A DNA stretch of 64,000 nt from Skeletonema tropicum (Eukaryota > Bacillariophyta > Thalassiosirophyceae > Thalassiosirales > Thalassiosiraceae), in assembly GCA_037178625.1 (NCBI GenBank), contig CM074131.1:4650001-4714000 (forward strand), read 5' to 3'. Below are positions 53,766 to 64,000 of this stretch, piece after piece (positions within the stretch are counted from its first letter, which is position 1; the number at the start of each line of letters is the position of its first letter). Both the position numbers and the translations under genes were made by a program. The notes beneath the pieces are model-generated. The model saw only the letters and a list, made by a program, of their open reading frames with translations. It was not told the origin of the DNA and searched no databases.

Positions 53766-55418
53766 GATTGAGTAGGAAGATATTACGATTACAACGATGC
53801 GTTAGAACGAAATCAAGCTTCCGACTGCAACCCAACTGCAACCAAGAACACAAGGCATGATGCCCATCACTTGCCCTCACTCCGTCGAATGCAGAACAAG
53901 AGTTGGCATGGAAATCTTGACCGCTCGGTGTTCCTCGGGTCACAAATGTGCTACCAATTAGTACCGAACAATTTAGTCTGCCAAAATCGTTGGGGTTGGA
54001 CTTTTGGACGCCCGCCCTGCTGAGTTGTACGTACGTGAGCTGGATTTGGAGGTAAAAGTACGGTATCGTAGGGGGATGGGGGGCAAAGCGCGTTCTGTAT
54101 TTCACTCAGATTGCTCTATTTACAGCGGATTCGGGCTTAGCCCCCGTTTGAGAAGAATATCTAGCCCCGTGGGCGACAAATCTTTTGCTCTCTCCTCTCT
54201 CCGAATTCTCAACTCTCACTCTCACCATGAGACGTAATGGCAATAAAATGGCTATGACGTTGTGATCATAATTAATATCAAAAGCAACAAGCAGGCGGTG
54301 GTGACGACAACAGGACGAGCAAGAGGCGGCAGCACCAAAGGTTAGTTCTTTCAATTTTATGATATTCACTTTGGCAAATCGATAAGAGGAAGAGGAAGGG
54401 AAGAACATGGTATCGTGATTTGTTTGGAAAAGTTAATGGCCGAATGGAAGGTCGCCCTCTACTTTGGTGGTTGTAGAGTGCTCGTCTGCCTCAAAGTCTT
54501 ACATTCAGTGTAATATTGTGGTCTTCATGGTGCGTGTAGAGGATCGGGCGAGCTGGCGTTCGAGTTGTTCAACCCTCCGTGGGCTGTGTATCAGCTGGCG
54601 CGTCACCCCTGGATGTATCGACACTCTCCATGAATGTATCATCCTTTGATCACGAGATAACGTCCCCCTTCAAACATTTTATGCATCATGTGATTCTCTT
54701 TTGACGGTGGTTGTGGTCATATATTTTTGCGTCGATTATCAATGCCTCGTCACATAATATTATCTAACCATCCATGATTCATTTTTTGTCCTTCCCATGG
54801 CAGCCAAGACAAATCGATACCTCTCTTATTATTATCATTATTGATCGAAAGCTATAGTTTCAGCGGGGGGAGATGAAAATCGATTGGTAGCTTTTACACT
54901 TCACCAATCAGAATATCTTTAATGATCGTCTCAACTGGCACAGGCAGGGGGGGTCCCCCCTCCCTCCTCCTCCACGTCCACGTGAGGATGGTGATCATAG
55001 CATGGGGAACATGAAGAGCAGCAAATCCCAAGGATCCCTGTTGATTGGGACTTCTCCCACCTCTAGATCATATTATCGAGATGTTATTCCAACGAAAGCC
55101 TGATCACGATATGTATATGGCAGCGTTGCGAGTGCATACGATTCTTTCCGCCCTGGAGCGGATGTTGCGGATCAAGCTCCAATTATTGTTGCTATTACCC
55201 TGCCGACCGACAGAGTCCCTACTCGTTTATATACTTATACTTATAGGATGACAGCATTCAATAGCCAATGTAGTACTATATCTTTATTGATTCTTTCCTT
55301 CATCGTCTACGGGGCAAGCAGCTCTGCGTCTCGTCCAAGCTAAAGGCACACATCTTTCCACGCACTCACATTTACAGCACCGCAGTCTTCAACAACAAAA
55401 AGCATCATGAACAAGACT
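53766..55418. other. Unassigned stretch
   Basis: No gene recognised on either strand. A near-perfect G-run/C-run hairpin (GGGGGG-T-CCCCCC) lies at about 54948-54960. Short frames have no convincing content. Confidence 0.4.
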
Positions 55419-55690
55419 TCAATTTATAGCTTCTGGAATATTTTGAACCCACCTACGTTCACGACGCGACTCCAAGACGGGCCGTAGCACATCACTTCCT
55501 CGATGCAACGCGGAGTAAGATCCAATGATAATTCTTTTGTGTTTGGCTCGTGAAAACGCTACGTTGAGACGGCGAAAGTCTTGTAGCAATCTCCCCGACT
55601 TGCCTTCATCATTGCTCCTAACAAGAAAAATGATCACCACTGATTTGTCTCTTCCTTGAAACCGATCAATTTTTTTGTAGGTAAGATGCG
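55419..55690 (-). pseudogene. C-terminal fragment of a DNA2/UPF1-type superfamily 1 helicase
   Basis: The minus strand reads YKKIDRFQGRDKSVVIIFLV, RSNDEGKSGRLLQDFRRLNV and AFSRAKHKRIIIGS, followed by a short tail and stop. These are helicase motif V ('xDxxQGRxxxxIIxSxVRSN') and motif VI ('RRLNVAxSRAK') of the DNA2-like AAA_12 fold. A stop lies a few codons upstream, and motifs I-IV are absent from the window, so this is a relic, unless it is a last exon with distant partners. Confidence 0.7.
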
Positions 55691-56609
55691 ACGACTCAAG
55701 CGCAAGTCAAGTTCCACCATGAAGGTGAATGTGAATATGAGGGTGGGGCTGGGGCTGGGATGCCACCTCTTGCGTTCCAGAACGTCCTTGAAGGCAAAAC
55801 GTGCGACCCCATGGAGCACGAATTGACAGTGAAACTCATAGTGGATATGGATGCTTCGTAAGAAAGGAGGAGTGAAGAATTGGGCAATGGCAAGACTTCT
55901 CTTCTCTACTTCGAAGGGGGCAACGATGAAGAGACTGGTCATTTGAAGATATCTATTGTTGTCAGCAGGACAAGCCCGTAGAATGTGCTGAGTCTGTGTG
56001 CTTTGAAAGTAGTAAGGAGGTCAAGATTCTTCAGCGTAAGGTACAGTCTTGTGTGTTGGAGAGGCATTAGCCAATGCTCCTGATGATACTTCATCTATCG
56101 TATCATACGTTGTCACTGTAGCAATGAGCCGCTTGTAGCGTAGTGGCCCAAAACACTTGCCTACGATAGCATAGACATAGAAGCAGATCAGGATTGCATA
56201 GACGTGACACATCTATCTCTACAAGCTATGCTATAGCTTGGTAGATGACCTAATGCCGCCAAGTGCTGTGTTACAGTCGAGCAACTAACATATCGTATCA
56301 AGCGTTGTCTTTCGTGAAATTGCCCCCTACCTCTCTAGAGCTAGAGGCCTAGCTGAGCCTGCCACCGTGCGGACAAACTGAAACTGAATAGTTGCGTGGG
56401 CGCGAGCTGCCACAGCGGAGAGCGACACGAAGATGAAAGATAGAAAATTGCTAGAGAGCTTTTTCCTGAGATCTTATGATTGAATGACTACCGAAAGAAT
56501 CGAAGGCTCTAGATCTAGATCGAGAGAGAAACAACATCTGATAAATGCAATCCTACCTTGTGACTTGTGATAGTTGATTGTGAGGCTGGGACGTCAGCGT
56601 CAGTTTGCC
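55691..56609. other. Unassigned stretch
   Basis: Nothing recognised. A minus-strand frame at 55634-55942 continues upstream of the helicase fragment in another frame, without recognisable motifs. Confidence 0.35.
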
Positions 56610-57130
56610 CGCTATTCACAAATGAAAGCAACTACAACCGTTCTTTTCAAGAAGAACAATCAGTATTAGCTCTTCTTTTGAGTTGTACATAATCAGAAGC
56701 AATGCACCTGCACAGTCACTTACGCAGTATATGTGTGAACATTTCTCTCGTTGAGGTGATCAGACAAGTCGAGTACCGGATTGACACAACATGTTAAAGT
56801 TGCGAGAAATATCTCTGGTTTAGATTGATCTTCACCTGCTGCTGCACCGCTGGCTGGTACAAATGCGTCGGCAATATGCGCATGAGCCGCTTCTAGTAAC
56901 CCATTTAACTTCGCAGTGATAGTGAACAAGCATACTTATAAGCGCTGCTCAGACAAATCTCGCTCTTAGAATGGATGCTACGATGTCATACCATAGCTGA
57001 TAAGAGAGGTCCAACTGGGGCATGCTTGCAGCACCACATTCCAAGACATCGTATCTATCGTCGGCAATATTCGCATGAGCCGCTTCTAGTGACCCATTGA
57101 ACTTCGAACAGTTACCGCCTCTCTTTCAGC
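56610..57130. repeat. Dispersed repeat family, diverged copy
   Basis: Shares blocks such as AATGAAAGCAACTACAACCG / TTCTTTTCAAGA, CATAATCAGAAGCA, GACAAGTCGAGTACCGGA and CACCGCTGGCTGGTACAAAT with 62665-63128 and 63475-64000. On the minus strand it reads FVPASGAAAGEDQSKPEIFL, then TLTCCVNPVLDLSDHLN, so the family carries a piece of coding sequence, perhaps the start of a lipid-transfer-like domain; this is uncertain. Confidence 0.6.
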
Positions 57131-57589
57131 TGGCGTGCATGCGCCTACACTGCTTCTATATTCTCTCTTCTAGCACATTTAGGGCTCTTTTGTTGAACGT
57201 GAGCATGCCAGTTATTAGAAGTGGTATTGCGATCAATCTTTGAATGGGGTAGTACATATTGTCAATAGCTAATGCTGCTGTCTCATGAGATTTCCTTACG
57301 TGTCCCAACAGTGGGAGAGTAGGTACCAAGTTCGCGTTTCTTACCACTATTCCTTCCTCCTACTCAGCTTGCATCAAGTCGTCTCTCACCTCACTTGACG
57401 ATTTAATTCCAACACGATCCACCGCATCATCAGTAGTATTAGACGCACTATGTCTCCCTCTATGCCGACCAGGATCAAAAGGAGCAGTGTATGGTTGTCC
57501 CTGCAAACGGGTCCTGAGTTGGGAAGAACATACCCCGCCGCTGCAGGCTGCAGAGCACCCTCAATTGCAGAGGGAGATGCCGCACGACG

Positions 57590-58065
57590 ATGCCTTGTTT
57601 GTGTTTGGCACAATGATTCATGCGTGAACTGTGCCTCAATACTTAAGTAGCAATTCAACACTGATAGTAGAAGATCCATCACTTTATGTATACGTATTAC
57701 TCGTCATCTCAGGAGAGGACTGACTACTTCTACACAGAGACAAATTCACTATGAATGGATTTGAATCAAACTGGAGCCAATCTCCTAGTCTCAGCAGATT
57801 GAAGTCTTCGTGTGGGCGGGAAGCATTGCACTCGGCTCAGCAGCGCAAAATTGGACCACTACGATAGACGTTTGGAAGGCTTCATCTTCAATCTCATGAA
57901 GACGGAGTCAAACGAGGATCAGGAGGTTGAACTCTCGACATCTTTCATACGTCTGGATGACTAAACATAGTCAGAGGATGAGACATACAACACAACGCTG
58001 CCCACTTCATTATCACAAATTCTCTTAATTGAAGTAAAATCTGGCCACCAAACCTGATAGATCGA
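57590..58065. repeat. Dispersed repeat family, second block type
   Basis: Matches 60935-61580 with many substitutions: ACTGATAGTAGAAGATCCAT, CACTATGAATGGAT, GGAAGCATTGCACT and CCACCAAACCTGA recur in order. Confidence 0.6.
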
Positions 58066-59289
58066 AAGGAAATCACTTCTTCATCTTTCATACATCTGGA
58101 TGACATGTACCTCTAGAAGGACGATGAGACCACAACAACCTCTCACTCTTGTTTCTCTATCCATAAAGCAACAAACAGCAGCAGCAGTGTAGGCAACGCC
58201 GGCATTGGTAGCAACATAAACAAGTCGTCCAATTGTGCCGCCGCCGCTGCCAAGGACATTGAAAATGGTGCATCTCGAAGTGAGGAAGCACAGTGAGGAA
58301 ATAGCAGCGAATGATTTGTGATGTAAAATATTATGGTAAAAGGAGGAGCGGTGGAATCACTTTGTTGGTAGCGCCTATTTGAACATTGTTGCTTTAATTT
58401 CAGTGGAGGGATAAGAAGTGAAAGCAACAAATAGACATGAAGTGGATTGAGCAAGTGCCACAATAGCAATAGAAGCAAGTAAATTCACTCTGAGACTTAG
58501 AGTGAGAGTGACAACACTTGCATGAGTTTCAAGAGAGCGAAGATGAAGATCGCATTGGACTCGTATTACTTGGAACTAAAAGCAGTGTCATAAACTAGTT
58601 ACATCTTTCATAGGATCAATGAGAGACATTATTTAACTACACCTCACTCCCCCGGCGTTTCTCATTCCGCTAGAGAGATAGAGAGGCTGCAAATGTGTCA
58701 AATGATACCCGATATGCAATGGGCTTTGCCTTTGGAGCGCTACTTGGTGTCAGGTGTGACAGGATATGGTAGGCCCTCAACTGCTCGAACAACACGAAGT
58801 CTGCACGTCAACAGGCTGTGCTTGGTCCAAATAGCGGTGGATGAATGGACGGTAGCTGGTCGTGTCGATTGTGGTATGCCGTGTGTGGTGAAAAGTGTGC
58901 TCAGAGATGTAAACGTTGAACTGCTCTTGAGTCACAATGGAAGTAGGAACTACGAAGATGTCAAGTTGGGCAGGAAGATGTGTTGTTAGAAAGATGACTC
59001 GAAACGAAAAATAAAGACATGTCAACAAGAATCTATCGCTATTGACATCAAATTCTTTGGGGAAATATGGGCGGGGGACGTCACACAAGATGCTGACAGG
59101 GTTCGAATAACCAAGGTACTTCCGCAGGCTGCAGACCCGGGGTCCTCTTCACCCTCCTAAAGGGATCACTAGATCGCCCGCGCACCCACAACTCTCAGCT
59201 TTTCTCCCGATCAATCTCCACCTGTACGGAAACTGTGTGCTCTGGAACCCCAAACTCAGAGTGCGGTCCGAAGACGTTTAACATGCCCA
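58066..59289. other. Unassigned stretch with an LRR-protein relic
   Basis: About 58150-58310 encodes on the plus strand AAAAKDIENGASRSEEAQ followed by a stop, matching the relic near 46290. A plus-strand frame at 58693-58989 has no recognised family. Confidence 0.35.
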
Positions 59290-59394
59290 GGGCCAATTTG
59301 TATAGCACCGGCTTCCACGGTGCTGGGCCAATTTGTATAGCACCGGCTTCCACGGTGCTGGGCCAATTTATATAGCACCGGCTTCCACGGTGCT
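59290..59394. repeat. Three tandem copies of a 35-bp hairpin unit
   Basis: Unit starts GGGCCAATTTGTATAGCACC at 59290, 59325 and 59360; the third copy has one G-to-A change. Each contains the stem-loop AGCACCG-GCTTCCA-CGGTGCT. Confidence 0.95.
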
Positions 59395-60934
59395 GAAGTT
59401 GTTGCTCGATCTCATCTACTGTTCTTCCCGATCATGAATCATGTAACTCACCTGTAACTGTAATCATCGGCCATCGGCTGCGGTCGCCAGAAAAGCGCCT
59501 GCTTCAAGGCGGCGGCGATGCGTGCGGGTGAATGCAGTTGGGAGGGGCGGTGGGATAGCGGCCGGCGAGCGGAGGGCGGAGAGTTGGCCGACATGGTGGT
59601 TTGGTAGTGAATGATGTTGACGGTTTGCTCGATGAAAAATTATGAGCTGTGCGCAGCAAGCAGAGGCAGCGGCATGTGGCTTGCGATAGCAATTTGCCAT
59701 CCATGATTGAATGAATGGCTGTGAGAGCGCCTCACGAATCAGTCTGTCGGCATGATTGAATGAACAAATGGCTGTAAGAGCGCTCAATGCTGCCGGTGTT
59801 GGCGACATGATTGATCTCATCTTGTGAGCTCTTTTTGATGATTTTTTTGTTCATGACATGAGCGACAGTAAATTCGAGTACCGGAGTGACAGCAATGTTC
59901 AAGTTGAGCTTGAACTCATCACTATTTTGCATCAAATCCTCTTCCTATGTAGATACATATCTATCGCCTGTGTAGTCGCAGCATCACAGGGAACAACATA
60001 ACCAACGTTACCACCAGAAGTATTACTACTGAAACGGCACTTTCGTACAAAGTATCCACATCTGATAAAGGTGGTCATTGAGGGGAAGAACATATTAATA
60101 TACGGAGTTGGGTTCTGTTGGTTGTATTACATCCAAATTTCATTGTGTGAAGAAGAACGAGCCTGATTTGTATACAGAAGAGCGGTTGTGATGAAGAGCA
60201 CTGTGTGTTGTGTAGTTGTTGGGATGGTGTGTGGTGGAAGTGAGAAGAAGGAGCATCTCGTGTAGAAGAGTGGGAGTAACAAGATGCACGGCAACAACCA
60301 AACAAAGCTCGATCTACGAAGTATTAGAAGTGGACATCATTTTTGCAGCTTTATTTTCAGGCATTTGCACATCAAACAGTCCCAGGTCTGAGGTGCTAGT
60401 CTGACACGACACAAACACGATAAATGTCAAGTAGCGCAGCTTGCTGTGAACAAAAAGATCAAGATACTATTTGAGCGTCAAGTCCATCCTTGTCCTATCG
60501 ATGTCAACTATAAAGCAGCATCTTTGATTGCATTTGGGGTAAGATAGAAGCTCCTCTTTGAACCCCATGTCCAGACTCACCCAATCATTTGGTAATATCT
60601 ACCAACGCTGTTACAGACGGAAGATGTAGCGACTATACTGTAGCAGAGTAAATAAATACAAAGTTAATCCGCAAAACAGACAATCATATTAGATTAAGAT
60701 CACAGGCAAAGGCAATGTGTCCATTTGCTATGGCTCAACATCATGTGAAAGTTTTGAAGCCAGGTGGAAATGTGTTGATCTCTTTCTAGCTATGGGTAGT
60801 AACGCAAAGTAGAGCAAACGCGTAAGTACCCAAACCGGCAAACCAGGCATAACCTTAACAACTTACCTTGATGTAGAAGCTCAACACACGGACTCAGCAT
60901 TGCCCCAGAGAGCTATATATTTAGTTGACTTTTG
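59395..60934. other. Unassigned stretch
   Basis: No intact gene. At about 60700-60790 the plus strand reads CPFAMAQHHVKVLKPGGNVL and then a stop. This resembles the end of a class I SAM methyltransferase fold ('VLKPGGxxL') but is far too short to call. Confidence 0.3.
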
Positions 60935-61640
60935 GCACAATAATTCTTGCATGAACAGTGCCACAATTCTTAAGTAATTCAAAACTGATAATAGAAGATC
61001 CATCACTCTATATGTATTAGATACTCGTCAGGGTGCGATCTGGGAAATATTGCTATTGCAGCACATGGTTCGTTATCACTTAGCAAAAAAGATAATGTCA
61101 CCTCTTAGAGGGTCCACCAGACGTGCTTTAACATTTCTGTTACATATATGTATCACTCGTCATCCTCAGCTCAGGAGAGGGCTGACTACTGACTACACAG
61201 ATGCAGATTCACTATGAATGGATTCCAATCGAAATCGAGCTGGAGACAATCCTATTATAGTCTTAGCAGATTGAACTCTTCGTGGGAAGCATTGCACTGG
61301 GCTCAGCAGCGCAAGTAGTGAACCAGTAGACGTGTGGAAGGTTTCATCTTCGATACACGACATATAGCTGAGAGGGGATAACGCTTCTCATGAAGATGGA
61401 GCCAAACGAGGATCAGCAGCAGCAGGTTGAATTTTCGACATCTTTCATATACGTCCGGATGACTGAAGATAGACGGACGATGAGACACACAATACAAATT
61501 CAACGCAGCCAGCTTCTTATCTTAATCACGACTTCTCTCAAGTGAAGCGAAATTCGGCCACCAAACCTGAAAGAGAAAGAGCGAAGGCCGAGCAAAAGAA
61601 AGGACAAAGGCGGGTAGTAAGTGCAATAATGACCCATTGT
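60935..61640. repeat. Dispersed repeat family, longer copy
   Basis: Collinear with 57590-58065. Its right part, up to GGCGGGTAGTAAGTGCAATAAT, matches 63050-63131, which links the two block types into one larger family. Confidence 0.6.
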
Positions 61641-62664
61641 TGACATCTGCAGGAGGAGCAACATCCTCTGGAGCTTAGATTACTTAATTTGAGGTGATAT
61701 ATAATTTGTAATCAATAGCACCGGGAGAAAAGTCTCGATTGCACAAGACGTAGAGAGGGATACAATATGTGAGGTTCAACCAAGCCTCTAATTGTGACTG
61801 CTTCAGCTTCGTAGCTTGATTACGATCTCTGCGGGCAAAAAATATGAACACATTCTGCATTGGGAACAAAATCTTTTTGATCAGTGAGACACTGGAACGA
61901 ATTCATGAAAATGAAAGTCATTGTGTTCTCCAGCTTCTGGTGATTCGAAGATGCTGCGCTTCAATCAGCCTCGCTCCGTTCGAGTTTGATCGTCCTCGTC
62001 CTCGTTAGCACACGTCTACCGGCTTGTTGGCATTCTTCGTCTCACCTCGAATCTTGTCCCTGATGAGGTGAACGTGATTAACCTGGCGACTGTTATGTCT
62101 CTCTCTAATTTGTAGCGTTGCTTGTTCATGAAGTGTTGCATGGTCTGGAAGCTGGAATAGCTCGCTCCAACAGGACTCCATTCCCTAATTATTGACCCAC
62201 TCATATACCTACGCGCAGGCCCACCGAGTTCGCCATTTTAGCATTGCGTTGCTCATTCACGCGCAACTTCATCTTCAGTTTGCAACTCAATTACTTGACG
62301 CTGATGAATATCGTTAAATCTATCCCACGGCCACGATATCAAAGACATAGCTTACGGCTCTGTAGGGTCAGCGACCAAGCAATCGTTATTAGGAACATAA
62401 TGACTTCCACTCCGTTCAAGACCATTGTCAACATTTCCAATACCATCGACATTATTCCCAAATAACGTAACAATCGACAGCTCCCTCGCCTGCCGGCTCA
62501 CTCGCATCACATTCTTTACCACCGCCGTTGTATTAGTATTACTCCTAGTTACTCATCCATCTCCCTCGCCTTACGGCTCACTCGACTTTCATGTGTAACA
62601 TTCTTCTTCAGTAATACCACTTTATCTGATATTGATCCATATATTGATAAAAGAAATGCAAAAG
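61641..62664. other. Unassigned stretch
   Basis: No gene recognised. CTCCCTCGCC-T-GCC/TACGGCTCACTCG occurs twice near 62482 and 62561. Confidence 0.35.
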
Positions 62665-63131
62665 GTACATAATCAGAAGCACTGTACCTCCACAGTCACT
62701 TACATACCTACCTGAGTAGGTGTGAACGCTCTCTAGTTCAAGTGATCAGACAAGTCGAGTACCGGAATGACACAACAAGTTGAAGTTGCGAGAAATATCT
62801 CTGGGATGGATCAATCTTCACCTGCCGCTGCACCGCTGGCTGGTACAAATGCAGCGACAGATTCACTATGGATTCGAATCGAGCTGGAGCCAATCTCATA
62901 AAGGGGAAAACGCTTCTCATGAAGAAGGAGCCAAACGAGGATCAGCTTTCATAAGTATGCATCTGGATGACACTGAAGATAGCATAGCCGGACGATGAGA
63001 CACACAATACAAATTCAACGCAGCGAGCTTCTTCATATTAGACCTTAAAGAGCGAAAGGCAAAGCAAAGGCCGAGCAAAGGCCGAGCAAAAGCCGAGCAA
63101 AAGAAAGGAAGAAGGCGGGTAAAGTGCAATA
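62665..63131. repeat. Dispersed repeat copy, left of the 5S rRNA gene
   Basis: Nearly identical to 63558-64000 (offset 893 bp) over GTACATAATCAGAAGCACTG and onward, but lacking about 40 bp near 62940. It ends in tandem AAAGGCCGAGC units at about 63060-63105. Confidence 0.85.
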
Positions 63132-63175
63132 ATGTATCGTATTGTAGGCAGGGGCCAAAATAAAAGGCAACAGGA

Positions 63176-63180
63176 GCAAA
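63176..63180 (-). terminator. Pol III T-run terminator of the 5S rRNA gene
   Basis: On the minus strand the 5S sequence runs into TTTTGC directly after helix I closes. Confidence 0.7.
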
Positions 63181-63297
63181 AGAACAACACCAGGGATTCC
63201 AACGTGGTCCCCCACCGTAGTACTAACCTGGCCTGACAGTGCTTAACTTCGCTGAGCAGACGGGAAGCGGTGCTGTCACTGTGGTATGGTCGTTCCT
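63180..63297 (-). rRNA. 5S ribosomal RNA
   Basis: The minus strand from 63297 reads AGGAACGACCATACCAC, GACAGCACC, then TCTGCTCAGCGAAGTTAAGC, CAGGCCAGGTTAGTACTACG, GTGGGGGACCACGTTGGAAT and CCCTGGTGTTGTTCT. These are the conserved eukaryotic 5S elements: the internal promoter A/C-box region around AGTTAAGC...GTTAGTACT, and complementary ends (AGGAAC with GTTGTTCT) forming helix I. Length is about 118 nt. It is followed by TTTT, a Pol III terminator. It sits alone between two copies of a dispersed repeat. The exact ends are inferred from helix I pairing. Confidence 0.92.
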
Positions 63298-63474
63298 GTC
63301 GCAACGGGACCATACAAACACTATAAACTGCATTATATGTACAGTGTATATATACAGTATGTAAGTGCTTACTTAGGCATCAAATGGATCATTGATCGTC
63401 GAAGCAAGTAATAAGTAGGTACGATACTTCTTCATCATGGCACGGCCATTCTCGTCTCTTTGCTTCGCTATTCA

Positions 63475-64000
63475 CAGATGAAAGCAACTACAACCGTTCT
63501 TTTCAAGAACGTTCTTTCCAAGAAGAACAATCAGTATTAAATCTCTTCTTTTGAGTCGTACATAATCAGAAGCACTGTACCTCCACAGTCACTTACATAC
63601 CTACCTGAGTAGGTGTGAACGCTCTGTAGTTCAAGTGATCAGACAAGTCGAGTACCGGAATGACACAACAAGTTGAAGTTGCGAGAAATATCTCTGGGAT
63701 GGATCAATCTTCACCTGCCGCTGCACCGCTGGCTGGTACAAATGCAGCGACAGATTCACTACGGATTCGAATCGAGCTGGAGCCAATCTCATAAAGGGGA
63801 AAACGCTTCTCATGAAGAAGGAGCCAAACGAGGATCAGCAGCAGCAGGTTGAACTCTTGACATCTTTCATAAGTATGCATCTGGATGACACTGAAGATAG
63901 CATAGCCGGACGATGAGACACACAATACAAATTCAACGCAGCGAGCTTCTTCATATTAGACCTTAAAGGGCGAAAGGCCGAGCAAAGGCCGAGCAAAAGA
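63475..64000. repeat. Dispersed repeat copy, right of the 5S rRNA gene (cut by window edge)
   Basis: Collinear with 62665-63131 and, at its left side (ATGAAAGCAACTACAACCGT), with 56618 onward. Whether another 5S gene follows it outside the window cannot be seen. Confidence 0.85.

Noticed and set aside
56720..56929. Glycolipid-transfer-protein domain in the repeat family
   Set aside because: Only a weak resemblance (EIFLATLTCCVNPVLDLSDHL); no following domain. Left as repeat.
60700..60790. Methyltransferase gene (VLKPGGNVL motif)
   Set aside because: Only about 28 codons with no other SAM-binding motifs; too short to distinguish from chance.
63060..63105. Tandem AAAGGCCGAGC units as tRNA or snRNA remnants
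   Set aside because: Simple short tandem repeats at the end of the dispersed repeat, with no cloverleaf or Pol III boxes.

Overview
The window reads as nuclear DNA of a diatom, most likely a centric one (Thalassiosirales-like). The host inference rests on short GT-AG introns (about 80-250 bp), BspA-type leucine-rich-repeat (LRR) proteins with the typical diatom start, several anonymous multicopy protein families that I know only from diatoms, a copia-type gag remnant of the diatom type, and a secreted or plastid-type leader on a subtilase. Intact genes are islands in a repeat-rich landscape. No species call is possible from sequence alone.

Layout. 1-6.1 kb: two near-identical copies of a segment (offset 3,549 bp) carrying a decayed purple acid phosphatase fragment, a diatom-specific ORF and a small terminal-inverted-repeat element. 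6.6-8.8 kb: a 2.2-kb element with long inverted ends and a dead ORF. 8.9-17.8 kb: three host genes (a She9/Mdm33-type mitochondrial inner-membrane protein, a 1,021-residue protein ending in an MDM2-type RING, an ankyrin-repeat protein) plus a BspA-LRR pseudogene. 17.9-25.3 kb: a 7.4-kb unit with about 200-bp inverted ends and two convergent decayed genes, interrupted by a 5'-truncated retroelement whose single ORF joins reverse transcriptase, RNase H, a zinc knuckle and a Ulp1-type protease. 26.5-28.3 kb: a 113-bp MITE with a 9-bp target duplication, then a three-exon subtilase. 28.7-35 kb: nested repeats, including an element and its internal-deletion derivative in tandem. 35-43 kb: a frameshifted multicopy-family gene, a G/C-rich minisatellite, a TspO/MBR-related membrane-protein gene sitting inside a dead LRR-protein gene, and a fragment of the 17.9-kb element family with an open RING-type gene. 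43.2-46.1 kb: the four-exon intact LRR membrane protein.

The most notable locus is 48.7-52.6 kb. A two-P-loop kinase whose first domain is CMPK2-like (UMP/CMP or thymidylate kinase family) lies tail-to-tail, 82 bp apart, with a viperin (RSAD2) homologue. In vertebrates CMPK2 and viperin are neighbouring antiviral genes: the kinase supplies CTP precursors and viperin converts CTP to the chain terminator ddhCTP. The same pairing in a diatom suggests an innate antiviral nucleotide pathway.

53-64 kb is mostly gene debris (BspA start fragment, DNA2/UPF1-type helicase tail) and a dispersed 0.3-0.7-kb repeat family, with a complete-looking 5S rRNA gene on the minus strand near 63.2 kb. All intron boundaries and element ends were read by eye.
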